This document shows positions 46,901 to 61,900 of a DNA stretch of 64,000 bases, piece by piece. The DNA is taken from NCBI GenBank assembly GCA_012295275.1, contig CM022665.1, positions 2,623,167 to 2,687,166 of the forward strand, read 5' to 3'. Made by a program: the position numbers and the translations under genes. Numbering within the stretch: the first letter of the stretch is position 1; each line of letters begins with the position of its first letter. This stretch comes from Chrysomallon squamiferum. Lineage: Eukaryota; Mollusca; Gastropoda; Neomphalida; Peltospiridae. Under the pieces are notes generated by a model. That model was not told the DNA's origin and made no database searches. It was given only the letters and a program-made list of their open reading frames with translations.

Positions 46901-49900
46901 ATATTTGTGTTTTGGGGGTTCTGGTGCCAGTTTATGAACCAGCAATGAACTATTTATGGAATTCTTAAAAGCCAAAACATTGCTTTTGTTTACAAAAACC
47001 ATCATTATCTAAACAGTGCCAGGTAATATCAAAACTTATTATTATTCAACATATAAACTTTAAACAATTCCCGTTTGTAAGTTTGAGAAAAATCCTTTCA
47101 AACTGTCAAATATTAACAAACACAGAAATACATCCATAAACACCCAGAGAAAACATATAACTATTTATAAGTTATAGTAAAGAGATCCTGAATGAATTAT
47201 TTCAGCAAAAATTTAGATTATTCAGAGTTAGGAAAGAGGTAACTTACTGCTCTAATACTGGAGGTAAGATTTTCAGCAGATGAAGCTTGTTCTGTGCTGG
47301 CAACAGAGGCCTTGGCCTCTGACACCTCACTAAGACTGGGCGTAGAACTACTCTTTCTACTGGTCAACACACTTCCCTGCAACATATACTTAACACGTAA
47401 TAACTTTTTCTTAAAAACAAATACGGTTTTTTTAGAGACTTGTTTTATCATTAGATATGTAACTTTAAACGTTATGTGTATTAACGTCTTCAAAAGCATT
47501 TTCAGATGACTTAAGTTAAATATTCAGGATGCAGGAAAGTGAAACACAAATTCTCATTTGATATGATATACAATTATGGTATCGTAAAAAATAACAATCA
47601 TTTAAAGATGTTCTTTGTAAGAAAAAGCTGAGAAGTTCAAAATTTACCTTTACTTTATCAGAAAGTGATGTTGCCCCTACTTTATTCTTTGTGCTAGATG
47701 CAGCTCCAGAATCCAGTTTAGTGTAACGCAGTTTTTCTGGATCGTGTGAAGGAGCCAAAGCCAGGTCGAATTTGCCTTCTGCACCCATTCTGTAAGAGTT
47801 GGATCCACCACAATCCCACGTTACATCAACCCAACCTAAAAATGCATTGTATAATGTTTCAGCATGCATTCTGGAAATGAACACTGATTGTTATTTCGTT
47901 AATTAAAGATTACATGGCATGGAACAAAAAAATTTATGTTACACAACTGGTTATGAAAAATAATTTAAATGGGATATAAAGAAGACACCCCAAAGATTAT
48001 AAAAAAAAAAAAAAAAAAAACCCACCAAAAAGTGTTTTAAATCTGTACATTAAATAATCTTTTCAGCTCAGTTTAAAATCTTTAGCTGACATGTAACAGA
48101 TGGAATAAAAAAAATATGGTCCACTTTGTAATGCAACACCAACCATTTCCTTCACTAATAATCAAAAGAGTATAGTAATGAAAATAAATGAAATAGCAGT
48201 TAGGCTGGATTGTTCATGGATACTACCATTGTGTAGCTCTCCAGTAACGGTGCCCTCACCAGCAGGATTACCATCTTGGTCACGCCACTTCCAGTCCATG
48301 CCGCGCACAACACGGGCGCCAGGAAGCATCTGCTTCAACACATGGGTGCGAAGTACACGACGTTGCCGTCGCATACTTGCCTCGGCTTCACGAGCTGCTT
48401 TACCTGTTGACAGAGACAGTTTATGAACAAATGCCTTTAAGTAACTCATACATTTTTTTATTTTCTTTAACAGACTAAAAAATATTGTACGTACTGAACA
48501 TAAAAATGAAACCGTTAAGGGTCAAAAGTCAAGCAGCAAAATTTGGTTTTAAAAAGAGAAGATCAGTGTTTTAATTCATAGAAATGGAAGAAAATATTTT
48601 AAAAGCCCTATGAAGAATAAGAACTGGAGAGGTTATTTCTTACCTATGTCATCACAGACTCCTGTGACGGTGCCATACATTTCGAAACCTGACAAAGACA
48701 GATAATGGGTTTGACCACTGGCATTTTTTCCAGCCTGCTGTATGCGAACATGACGCCAACCCTGAGTTTCATCCTTAGATGCCTCTATTGGCCAAGATGC
48801 AGTTGAGCTGAAAAATAATAAAAAAGGTTATTGATCCTGAGATGTGTCTAGAATAAGAAATGAAACATGTACTTAAATAAAGAAAAAGCTTGCAAAGCTT
48901 TGTTATTTAAGAATAAAAATTATGGATTTTTAAGGAAAATCCTGAAATTGTTATTCTCACCCAATACTAGTAATAAATGTAGCAAAGTAAGTGATTTGAT
49001 GATTTGTTTCTTAAAGTTTCACTGTATAATAACTTGTTATAATAATTATATATTTACCCTGGTTCATTTAAAGAACAATCATTTGAATGATGATATAAAG
49101 TCTGCCAAACCAATCCATCTTTAGACATTTGCAGATTCCAGTTTCGTAAAGCAGATCTGTTAAAAAATAAAAGTAAAAATAAAAATAAAGTGCTGTAATT
49201 TTCCAGTAATAATGGGTAAAATCTATGAAATTTGTTTTTTTGGTTTAATGGAAAAATATATATTAGAAGAATCAATCAGTAATATTTAGCAATACTGCTA
49301 AAAAAAAGAAGAAATTTTTAATAGTAATAATAAAATAATAATACAAGATGGTGTTTCTAAATAAAAAAAGTGAAAGCAAAATTTAATAACTAAACATTAT
49401 CATTTGTTTTAGATAGATATTAAAACTCTTAACTGATCTTTTACAGCTTTTCTTTAAAATTTTCTAGAAAAAAGGTTAAAAAATAATAATAATGACTAAA
49501 TAAAATTAAAATAATTAAATAATAAAGAGCATTTCCCCTTACTTTCCGTATCCCCGAGCATGACGAAGTGTGTAACATGAGGGAATTATCCACACACCAA
49601 GATCAATTGCAAACCATGATTTTCTGGAAGAAACAACCCAATCATATGAATAAAAGTATATATACATAAAAGGCCTATGACAGTATGATATAATTAGTGG
49701 AAAGTCAAACTTTTATCATCACAAACAGATTCAAAAGCAATTTTTATAAATGAAACTATTATTTATATTTCATAAAGTTCTTTAAAATAAATCCTAAAAA
49801 AAACACAACATTATTTATAAAAAATAATAATAGCTCTTTTTAGAAAGCTGTAATAATAAAGAAATAAAATGAATATATCAATGAAAAAATAATGAAAAAA

Positions 49901-52900
49901 AACAACAAAAAAAAACAAACAGAAAGACAGACACATACTTGTCATCATTTGTGTGGCAGTTCAGTGCTGCGGAGTCTCGACTGAGAATGTCTTCCAACTT
50001 GCCATATGGTAAATTTCTCCCTTCAGATGACGTAACCACAACCAAACCATACTGTGCAGGATTTATCCATTCATAAGACGTTCTGCAACAAATTCATTTT
50101 GAACTTAAAATGGTTTTATCTTTTAAATATTTACTTATCATTCAATTTAATGTAACTGTAATTCCGTGATATTTGTTTCCCAAACATCACACAATCTGAT
50201 CAATAAGGAATTCATACCTGGCATTTGTTCCAATCCAGTAAATAAGGCCATTTTCATCGAAGTCATACTGATGTGTGAATGTCATCGAACCATTTGCTTC
50301 TTTTAGTTTCTTCAAGAAGGTGAATGATGATCTTTCATAGTCATACCACTGCTTTGCAACCTGTAAAATAAAATAATAAATTAAATTTTATTGCTGAAAT
50401 ATTTGTTAGTCATTTTTAAAAACTTAATTTATAACCAGTGAAAAACATCTGCTATGATCAGTTATTGCCAGTGACGTAATAATTGGTATTTACATTATTC
50501 TGTGAACAGGTTAATAATGCTGAATGCAGGCAATTCTTTTGAAAACTGTTTTTAACAGACATCAGTTTTCAGTCTGTGAGGCATATTTTATTTGTCTGTG
50601 TTCAAATGGTACTTCAAGTGATTAGAAAAAGGAAGAAAAAGTTACCAATATGACAGAGATGATCTGACAATCCCATCTGTTGAACATGTGAACAAAACTA
50701 ACTCTGATGATGAAAAAGTACCTAGATCTGGCCCTTTTTGGACCAATTAATAATTAAATAATGAAGCTGGCTGCCTACTAAAGAGTAGGTGTATGCATTA
50801 ACTTACCATTTTCAATAAATATCTTTCAAGATCAGCAACACTTGTTAAAGGCTCCATTTTCAAACTTCGGCCTGATCTGTCAATCAAGTGAGATTCTCCA
50901 GAATATCGTTCTAGTCGAAAACGTAATCTTCTTGTTAAGATCTTTGAAAAAAGAAAATAAAAGAATATTATAAAAGAATCTACAAAGAAGAAATCCAATT
51001 AAAATGATATACATTAAAATACGTTTCTGAATGTCTTTTTGCATAGTTTAGCTATTTATTAAAAGAAAGAAAACCAATCAATAATAACTGTTGGAAAAGG
51101 TTATTTTGCAAATATTAAAAGGAAATTAATTTTATATGTTTTTTTTCTTTTTCTTTTAATTATTATTATTATTATTATTATAGCTATTTTAGAATTAGAA
51201 GAAAGATAAAGAAAAAGTAAAGATTTGTATTAAAGTTATGTATTTCACCTGCAAAGCATAGTTTGACCCTGGCAGATCATAAGTGTACACTGGCAAACGT
51301 TCTATAGACTCAAGAGCTGAAATCAGTTTTCTTGTAAGCTGTGTAGCTGGTGCAATACTGATAAAGAATCAAAAGAAAAAACAAGAAGATGCTGTAATTT
51401 AAATATTTCACAATTAATAATGTTTGTTTTTATCATTAGTCACTTTCCTGGAAATTTCTATTAATTCAGGTGGATGGAAATTTCTTGTGGCTTGCAGATT
51501 TCTTCATGAATAAACTTAAATTGTTGATTATGCAATGTTCATTGAATATACAGTATATCTACCTTTACCTGTGTGATTTGCAAAAAAGAGGGACAAAAGC
51601 TTTTGGTAAACTAATGGAATATATATATATATGAAGATGTTAACTGTACATTTATCAATAAATTCTCATTTGTGAAGATAGCTTAAACCTTTAATGATAT
51701 CTTGTAACAAGTTTAGCAGAATTTTCACTGCAGATATTTCTGAGTTAAGGCATTTCTAGACAGCAAAATTCTAATTTTGACCATGGTTATTTATTAATGT
51801 CAAACTCAAAGTGAATATAACAGAAAACTACAAGGAAGGCCGTAACAGAATTAATCTAATTAAGCTGTTGATAAGTCAAACAGTTGGATATATTTAATCA
51901 AAGAAGATAAAAACATTTTAAATAATTAAAGTTATCAGAAATTATATGATCAGTAAAAATGTCAAATCAAAATCTAATAAGCATTAAACAAAAATATAAA
52001 AATATAAAACTTTAAAAAACCCACATTATTGAAAAAAATCCATCATTCTGAATTAAGAATAATAAGTAAAATCTTCAAATTTTAAAATCCTTATTTGGTA
52101 AAAAAAAAAAAAAGCAACAAAAAAAAGCATGAAACTTTAATCCAGTTACTTTTTGTTATCTAAGCCAAAATAGGTAGAAACACAATTCATTTATTACGAA
52201 ACAAATCTGAATATCAATCATATAGTAAAAAGAAAAAGTTAAGATAACTGAATTGCTCTTACCTATCATCAGAATGCCTTAAAAAATAAATCAAGTTGTA
52301 CAATTAATAGAAGTCCATAACATGAAGATTTTTTATAATGTATGTGACCCAGCATATCAAAAGCAGGAACAAGTAGAAAAATTACTGAGTTAAAGGTGCT
52401 GTATGATAAGTAATTTTATTGGCTTTACAACAGTACCAAGCATAAATGTCTAGCAGTCTTGGTTGCCAAGTTATTATTTTTTAATGAGAAAATGTACGGA
52501 AAAAAAGAGAAAAAAACAGCTTTAAACTTTAATTAAGTATTTTCATACATTTTCAGTATAAAGGCATATGCTTGTGAGGTGAAATTTGTCACAATTTTAG
52601 ACCACAGTTCATGCACAAAATGGTGAAATGTCATGTTTACATTTTTAATAGTTTCAGATATGACTCTTTCTGAAGTTCTACACTAAATCAAAATATAACA
52701 CTACTAAGTTCTCAGATACTGGCTGATTTACACAGCAGGTTCATTATCAAAACAAATGTTGCTCCATGTGACTCCACTGATCTCATTAAGCAAGCTAAGT
52801 GCTAGGTTGACATCAACATCACACTGCTGTGACATTTCTATTCTTTTGGTCTGCCACTAAGAAGGTAAAATCTTTGAAACAGAAATGATGGTGTTGAAAA

Positions 52901-55900
52901 CTTAATAATTATCATGATTTTGCTGCCATCAAAATAATGATTTTCAGTGCATTGAATGTCAAACCAAAACAATAATGGTGCTGCTTGGGATCAAAGGTCA
53001 TCTGCTACATGAGCCAATCAAGAGAGGCCTGTTAGATCATGTGATTACTTTTGACATAGACAACATGTTTTTGTTTACATTTTAGCCTCAGTGTTCATTA
53101 GTCTTGCTGTCTTTATATTGACATTGTCATACATTGTTCATGGGAATACATCCCATTCTAGTCAAAACAATGCAAATATGTTGAGGTCAGGCAGATGTAC
53201 TGAAGACATGAAGTATCTGAATTAAGCACATTATTTTTAGTCACTGAAAGTTTACAGGGCTCTTCTAACTATTGTCTTTCTGTAAAGCTGTAACTCATTT
53301 TGTGATGTACAATGACATAATAATAATCTACAATAACTAGGCTAATTAAATGTACCAGTGTCTGAAAATCAACTTTTACAACCAAAAACACCAGTTTGCA
53401 CTTTTTGAAGCTGTTTCTGTAATCCCAACTTATTTCTGATTTTGATGTGTTCGGTCACATATGTATAATTTATATAAATATTATTGTGTTACTTATTTTA
53501 CTTAAATAATTAATGTAACTTATTTACATATTTGTGTTTGCTTAGACATATTTCATTAGATGATAGGTGTTTTAAATTACTGAATTACTGTGAAATTAAA
53601 AACAAGCTGATTTTAAATTTTCACTGACTGAATTAACACTTAATTGTAATATTAAAATGATTAAATACTAACTTGTCTTTTTCAGTGAATATTGATTTGA
53701 AAATGTTGATTCGTTCTTTGGTTCTTTTCTTACTTTCCTTAGTGTAATCTTCAAAGTCCTAAAAAAACAAAAGAAATTTTAAATTTTTTTTTTTTTAAAT
53801 TCTTTTTAAATTCAAAAGATTTTCCTAAAATCTTAAAAATCTGTTTATCTTACATGCTACACAGTTACACATAATATGACAATTTAATAAAATTATGTTA
53901 TTTATAACTTTCCAAACAGAATGTGAATTCTTGTCAAGAAATGTCATTTTCTTTCAAAATTTAAATCTACTTTGGAAAAGACTTTAGAGAAAGCTATTTG
54001 TAAATCAGTTTTGATTTCAACTTACGTTTTTGAGCACGTTCAGCATTGTTTGTACGAGACCGCTACTGTAGAGCTCAAATGAAGATATTGTGTGTTCATC
54101 CTTTAGAAGTGACACCAGCTCTTCTAAAGCACTTCTCATTTCCTGATTCCAAGTAACTCCACCATCAGTGAACTGCATTTGTATATTATCAAATAATTAC
54201 ATTTAAAAATTATGTCACAATTACAGAAGAAATGCTGAACAGATTGTGAAACAAGAAAGTTATTAATTATTAAATCATCCTAAGTACAATTTGTATCAAT
54301 GCTGAATTAACAAACCAAAAAACCAACAAAAAAACCCAAACAGTCACAAACACAGCAAAGACGAACAGTTAGTTAAAATACTTCTGATGACACTTTAAAC
54401 TAAACTGAACTAAATAATATTAATGTGAGATTATAATTCAAAATGATTTTTAATATCTGCTGAAATTTGGGCTAACATTTTTTACCGTAACATTCACACT
54501 ACAGTATTATCAGTTTCACATCCCACAAATCTTATAAAATAAAGTGTTTTTTTACGTGATTTATCTGCTTAGCGCAAGCTGATTCAAGCTGCTGTACAAT
54601 ACTGCAAAGTTTGGCAACAACACCCCGTGGCGTAGCTTCTGCAACTTTGAAATACTGCTCATAGAGTTCACTAGCCAACGTTTTCACCTAGAATTAAATA
54701 TAATAAAATTAAAATTAAATACATATGTTTAAAATTGGAAGAAAAACACTTCTACGAAAACCTCACTAATTCTTCACAATAAAATATAATGCGAAAAATA
54801 TGAAGTACATAATATAATTTAGTGTGTTTTAATATTTATCAGTAAAGGTCTTTTTGAAACAATATATATATATTTTTTTTTGTAGAAGATTTTTTAATTA
54901 GAAGATTTCATTATGATCAACATTAATTGTTTACAGCATTATTACTTTAAAAATGTAAAAGCCTTTTGTCATAAAAAAAAAAATTATTTTTAATAAACTG
55001 ATACCTTGGTTCTTATTGCATCAACCTTTGATCTTAGCTTTCTGTTCTTTTTCCCTCCCCATCCTACTGCAAACTCTGGTCCTAGAGAGGTTTCTGCTGT
55101 AAAAGAGTGCTTTGTTCCCCGATTAGACTCGAAAATGAATCCAGGAAGATCTTCTCGCAGAATAGTTGCCTAAAGGAAAAGTAAATAGTATGTGACTGTA
55201 CATGAGAAAAACTGGAACACTGATTTCTAACAATATAACATTTTAACTCAACCTAAATATGTAGAAAAAGCTAAATAAAATGCCCAAAACAACCTACTTT
55301 AAAATATCTTTGTGTCTGCTTTTTATGCAGGTACATGGATGGTATTATTGTCAGTAATAGAATCTCTCTTTTGGGGGCATCATGGAAATCAAGTGATGAA
55401 CACAGAGGTGACAGTACTATTTGATAATTTGTTAGAGGTCTTGAAAATCTGGCACACCAATTCATGATGCTTTATATTAGAATATTCTATGATCTACTGA
55501 TAGAGATATCTATTCCTCCGTGATTTGGACTTATCTCAAACATGGTCACATATTTTATTTAAACAGAACATAAAGTAAATTAAAAAAAACCTAGCAAAAG
55601 AAATGCTTATTTAAACTATATCTTATCCTATGCATACCAACTTTACTTTGTATACTGTAAATATTCAAAATAAATAAAGTAAATAATTTTAATCACTCAA
55701 GTAAAATAGAATACCTGTTGTCCATCTGAGTTGTGTATCTGTATCTCAGAATCTTTGTGACATGTCAGAGTCCAGTTACCAACCACTAAACGAGTTTGAC
55801 CGCGAGAAGATAAGATGGGCTGACTTGCTGTGCCTGGCTTTATTTGACTTTTCGCTCTCTGCAATTTCTCCAAAAACTCGCCCCGATTTTCTGAAAGTAT

Positions 55901-58900
55901 AAATGGTAATGTAGAGAATAGCTTAAAATTAAAAAAAATTATTTATTTTAATATATACTTTTATTATATAAAAAAAATAGAATTAAAACAGCAGCAATTT
56001 ACATTTACAATAATATAATAAATATTTATTTTGTCACTTTCGTTCAGTGCTGGTGTTCTTACTGCAAGTGCAACAGTTTTCAATTACCTGAATTATCTGA
56101 TCCACCTTCAGGACTCCCACTTGAGTACATGGTAGCCAGCTTGCTGTCGAGGATGAATCTAAACCAACCATTGCTGCCATTAGACAGTTCTAAGGCGGCA
56201 GCATCACTCCACAGATATAAACAGTCTCTACCTCGAACAATGCACCAATCTTTCCAGTGGTAGGGTTTACCTTGAACAATTTCTTTGGCATCATCAATGA
56301 CACATTCCTCATCTTCTTTGATGCTGAAATGCTGTTTAATCCAAAATTATTTTTAATGTTAGTTTTGAAAAAAAGTCTGTGCTGCACATATATGCAAAAT
56401 ATAGTATGACAAAGATGAAAATACTTTATATCATAATCAGACTCAAAAGTTACACATTTTACTGTATCATTTTTTTTTATCTTCTATATTACAAATACTT
56501 GCTGACAAGTAGAACGTCCTGCCTGAAAGATTTACTGAGAAATATTTTTGACACTTCTGGCAGTATTTTTTATAATAATTACTGCCTTCAAACATAAAAG
56601 CACTTGACTGTGTAAGAAGAAACTGAATAGTCTGAAATGTCTATTTAAAAAAAAGAAAATAAATATGATTTTTATTATACAAAACAACCCCCACCACAAA
56701 AAAATAAAATAAAAAAAATCCACAAATAAAATAAAATGATAAACAGCTGAAACCTTTTCATCTTTAGAATTTGATGTTGATTCTTCATCATCAGAGAGAG
56801 GTCCTGCAAGTGCCAGTACGTGACCAAACAATCCAAGCCGTGCAAAATGTTCTAAGAACACATCCTGATTCTTAAACATCAAATCCTGCATAATCTGTAG
56901 AACTGTATAATGACCTTCATCATCCTCCTGAAAAACAATATAGTGTGTTTAAACAGATTTTTAAAATACACATTATTTCTTCTTTTGTCCACCATTAACT
57001 TGAAAAAAAAACCTCACAACTCTGAATTAGTGAAAACGTTTATGAATTACCTCAGCATCCAATACAGTAGACAAGACTTCTGTGAGTGAGGATGCAAAAT
57101 TTGGTGAAACAAACTCAGGGCTGCACATTTCACCAAGAAGTGATGCTGAAATGTAGTGAATCATCTTCCGGATCAAAGACAGACTTGCTTTTCTATAAAA
57201 AAATAAAATAAAATAAGTATTAAAAGTATTCCTGTGTTAATTTTTAAATAGTGACAAGAACAAAAAATACTCAAACTCCACATACTTCACTAATAATTCA
57301 AATTAAAAATACTGGTACATATGGCAGTCTCTGTTATATATTACAATCTGGAAACAGTACATAAAACACACTCATTGTAAGATGGAAGAATAGATGATGC
57401 ATTTAAGACATTACTTTGCTGCTCCACTGGAACACATTAGAAATAAAATACAAAGATAGGTATAGTCTTAACTGGTTAGTCAAGGATGTAACAGCTATGA
57501 ATTTTTACCTGACAGAGGCAAGCATGGAACTGTGAAAGACTTGAGTAAATACTGGAAGCAGACATCGGACATAGAGAGGTGATACTTCTGGATCACCCTT
57601 TGCTTCCACTGTGTCTGCCTTTTCTGCTTCATTACTTTCTTCTTTCTTTTCTTTCTCAACCTCAGCTGTTGATGTACTAGGTGCCTGAGAACTACCAGCT
57701 GTATCTCTGTTTACTGGAACCATCCATTCACCTAAATTATAGTTTTAATATTAACACTTCAGATTAAATGAAGAATAATTTTTGTTTAACATTTAACTAT
57801 TGTTTTTTTTCAATTATTAATCTACCAGCTTGCTGAAACTGCACTGAAATAATAAATAACACTACTATTTTATACGTAGGTATTTTTATCTCTGCTGAAA
57901 TTTAATTTGTTTTTGAAATTTTTTATTTACTCCAAAAATCTTTTCAAAAAAATGTTTTAGAAATGATGTTGACCCTATATATGATGATTAACGCTTTCCC
58001 ACCCATTCTTGTCTGGGTTCTCTTAAAATGGCTGTCCACAGTCACAAAAATCATCTATCTTGATTCTAAAAGAACTAAAATCCCAGAAACGTAGTTGAAC
58101 ATGCACAGTGAATGTTTGACTGATGTTTGTATTTAATAATTGTTAATAAAGTTTATTATAAAATAATTATTTATGTAGCATAAGATGAACACATTGCTGG
58201 CTTTTCAAATGATCTGAATTTGCTGAAGTACATAAATAAAATCAGCTTAGCTTTGTAATATAAAAAGAAAACATTTGTTTTTATAAAGCTGTTTCCGTGC
58301 ATTTTAGATTTTTTAACACAGAAGTATGTTCTTGTGAATCATTTTCTTTTTTCTTTTTTTTTTAGCTATTTAGATTTTCTAGGATGACCCCTAAATACAT
58401 TACCTACAACTTCTGCCTATTTTAATATTTAAACGACTCAGTTTCTGGTTATATTTATAAGCTCACTAAACAGTTTGTTTGCTTTAACCCACAATTCAAG
58501 TTGTATACAAACATGACAAATTCATGAAATAATTTTGTTTACCTGGTGATTGTAAAATGGATATAACCTCTCTGTGACCTTCATCCCCTCTTTCTCTGGC
58601 TTTATCTAATGGTGTTTTACTGTCTTCATCTCGCAGGTCTGGGTTAGCACCATAACGAAGCAGTGTCTACGATAAAATAAGCATTCATTGTCATTCCATT
58701 AAAATACTTCTTGAATTAACAAAAAATAATTATTGTTACACATTAGATTTCTTTTATTTATTACTTATTTAAAGAGCAACAATATTCCATTTTAATTATA
58801 TGGAAGAAAACTATATTCATATTTCTGATATTTTAGAAGTCATTGAAAATATTATTGTTCTGGGTTCCTTTCCAATAATTGTTCTGCTTCAGTGAAAAAC

Positions 58901-61900
58901 TGTGACTTGACTGTTTTGCTAACAACCATCAATAATGTCATTCAGTGTATTTGCATTTAGTCTATAAACGTATTAAGCCTGATGACAGGCAATACTCCTG
59001 AAATAATTAATTTTTAAAGGACGCTGGTTTTGATCTGCTGGAAATTATCAAATTTGTCTATATTTTTAAACTGTATTTTGTCTGATGAGCATGAAAATAA
59101 AAAGTGTTAAGAGTACTTCCTTATGAACAGAAATAACAAATGACAAAAAACTAGTCCAAAACTTTTATAGTTGGTAAGGCAAATTCTTAACTGGCCTGTA
59201 AATAAATGTTATTACACTATAATTACAGACGTTAACTAGCCTGTAAATAAATGTTATTACACTATAATTACAGAAGTTAATATTACGTCTAACAACTTCT
59301 GAAACTTTGGTATTTGAGTGCAGTAATAAAAGCGCTTTGAATTTGGAAAATAAAGAAAATATATATTATTTAATCATATACATTTTTATGAAGCTATACA
59401 GACACATATCTGTGAGTATGCTTTGTTGTATCATTTTTATTTTACTGTGCACATACCTTTACAATTTGAGGTCTCCCAAAACAAGCTGCATAATGAAGGG
59501 AAGAAGACCTGAGACCCCTATTTACATCAGCTCCTCTTTCACACAGAAATTCAACCTGAAAAATCAATTACATCTTTCAAAACCATAATAAAATACACTA
59601 TACATAATAAGACTGTAATTTCAATCTAAGTAATTCTGTTCATAAATCCCCCCACAAATAATAATAATAATAGTAATAAATAAAATATATATATAAAGAT
59701 CTAGTTCCATTCTTACAACCATGTAGTTAAACAAATATTCATTTCTTATCTGATCATCAAACCTGATTACAAGTAATTTTCCATTTTATGAATGAGGCCT
59801 GTCCACTGTCGAGTTATTATGGCATTAAATCCTGCTGATGCTTTCATTGGCTCTTTACTCTCTCCTAACTTTTCAAGATCATCAAAATGGTCAAATGATT
59901 TCCACATTGTAGAATACCAACTGATTAGAAAGCAGGTTTAAGTCTGCATGAACATTAAATGATCTTAAGTAAGTAGTGTCTGTATATAAACTTAACAGTT
60001 GTCTACAGTTGTTATAAAACAATCTGTTTGTCATTCCTTATTTTAAAATTTCGTTAAAGTGAACAAAAACCATTTGTAAACAATGCTAATAAAAAATCTT
60101 ACCATTTCCTGGGTGCCAAATGCAGAGGCCCAGTTTAACAATGTCTGGCCGACATCATCCATGAAGTTAACTTCAAATCCATCATCAATGGCAGTGATCA
60201 ACGCGTCAGTGTCTTTACTTCGGATGCAGTCTATCAACTGACGATGTGAACGCTCTCCAGTGCTGTCAGTGCGTCTGAGGCCTGGCAAACGACTTGTGAT
60301 ATTGCAAACACCAGTTTTGGGCAAAGCCTTTCTTCCCTCAAACAACAGTACAAGCAGGAGATCAACCAAGCGCATTGTATCCAGACAACATCTGTAAGTA
60401 AATTCATTCTTTAAACAGTTGCAAGTTTCCACTATGTGGTACCTATTTTATCTTTAGGAAGTAGATTTTCTTATTTCAGTAATCTCATTTTGGAGATAAA
60501 AAGGAGTCATTTCATGTTGGGTTCAAAAACTTTATTATAGGGCTACCAGGGAAAAAGATTAATGTCAAGGAATTTCATATCTAAAACCAACCTTTCATCT
60601 CCTCTTAAACCACTTTCTATAGCATTAGGCAGATCAGATCTCAGAAGATCATGAGTGATGGCAGGAGAGCCACGGCAAAGAGTGGACAACAGACTAATCA
60701 CTGTGGAGATGCTAGGATTTGATTTAACTTCTGGTGTCATTGTAGATGTGCCGGGAGCTGAAGATGTTGATGTGTTGTGGCTGGCCTCTCCTACCCAGTG
60801 AAGTCTTTGTAGAAGTTCCGCAATCAGCCCATGTTTAGCCAAAGGTGCAGGATCAATGCCTCTGCGAGTGTAACGATCAGCAAGTGAGGCAAAACATCTC
60901 AATGCACCATCTGCTACCTGAAAACCAGAGATTATAGTTGTATTTCTTTATTCAAATTCTGTGACTTAACAAAGAAATATCATTCTAACAAATTAAAAGT
61001 TTTAATTAATTATTAAATGGCTAATTATTTCACTTGGAAGGAACTTAAACACCCAGATTAAATCATTAATATAAAGAATCAAAAGTGAGATAAAAAGAGA
61101 AAAAGATTTTAAATTCAAACATACATATTGATCATCGTGCTCTAATAATGTGGAGAGAGATTCCACACACGTTTCCAGTGAAACATCTTGTGGCTCCATC
61201 TTGCTGCAGAGTCGAGAAACAACAGACATTGATGAATGCAGTGTATCTTTGTGTACTTGTGAACCATGTTCACGTATAAATGTAAGGACACAGTTTAGTC
61301 CACCTGATTCAAACACTGATCCAGATTCTCGTGTACATATAAGTTCCAACACCTGAAATAAACAAAATGTGAATCTCATCTGTATTTTGTTTTTCAGTAA
61401 TCAAAACCATAGATAAAAAAAAAAAAAAGTTCTTTATCTGGCAGTACTTAGCTTTACAAGAATGGGTTATCATGTCCTGTTTTCAGATAAATATCATTAC
61501 TAGAAATAACCATTCTCTCTATCGTTCCTTTTCACAATGCAAATAAATAACTGTTAAGATTAAACAATCATTCTATACATTTGATTTACTACAGAAAAAT
61601 AAGAAACAACACCCAGATATTACGAACAGAAAAAAACATCTGCAAAAGCTATATTGTTTAAAAATGTATTGTTTATAGAGATATATTAAATTTAATAATA
61701 ATAAACATTAATACATCTCTATAAACAATACATTTTTAAACAATATAGTTGTTGCAGATGTTTTTTTCTGTTCGTATAAATTTAATAATAATAAACATTA
61801 ATATTGACACTGACAAACAATTATAAAATGTTATACTAAAGAATTTAAAAATTAAACTGTTTATTGGGAGAACAAACTACATTTATTGAAATGGCTATCA

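Noticed and set aside
59307-59588. 93-codon plus-strand ORF
   Set aside because: It overlaps the antisense of a HECTD1 ankyrin exon and has no similarity of its own.
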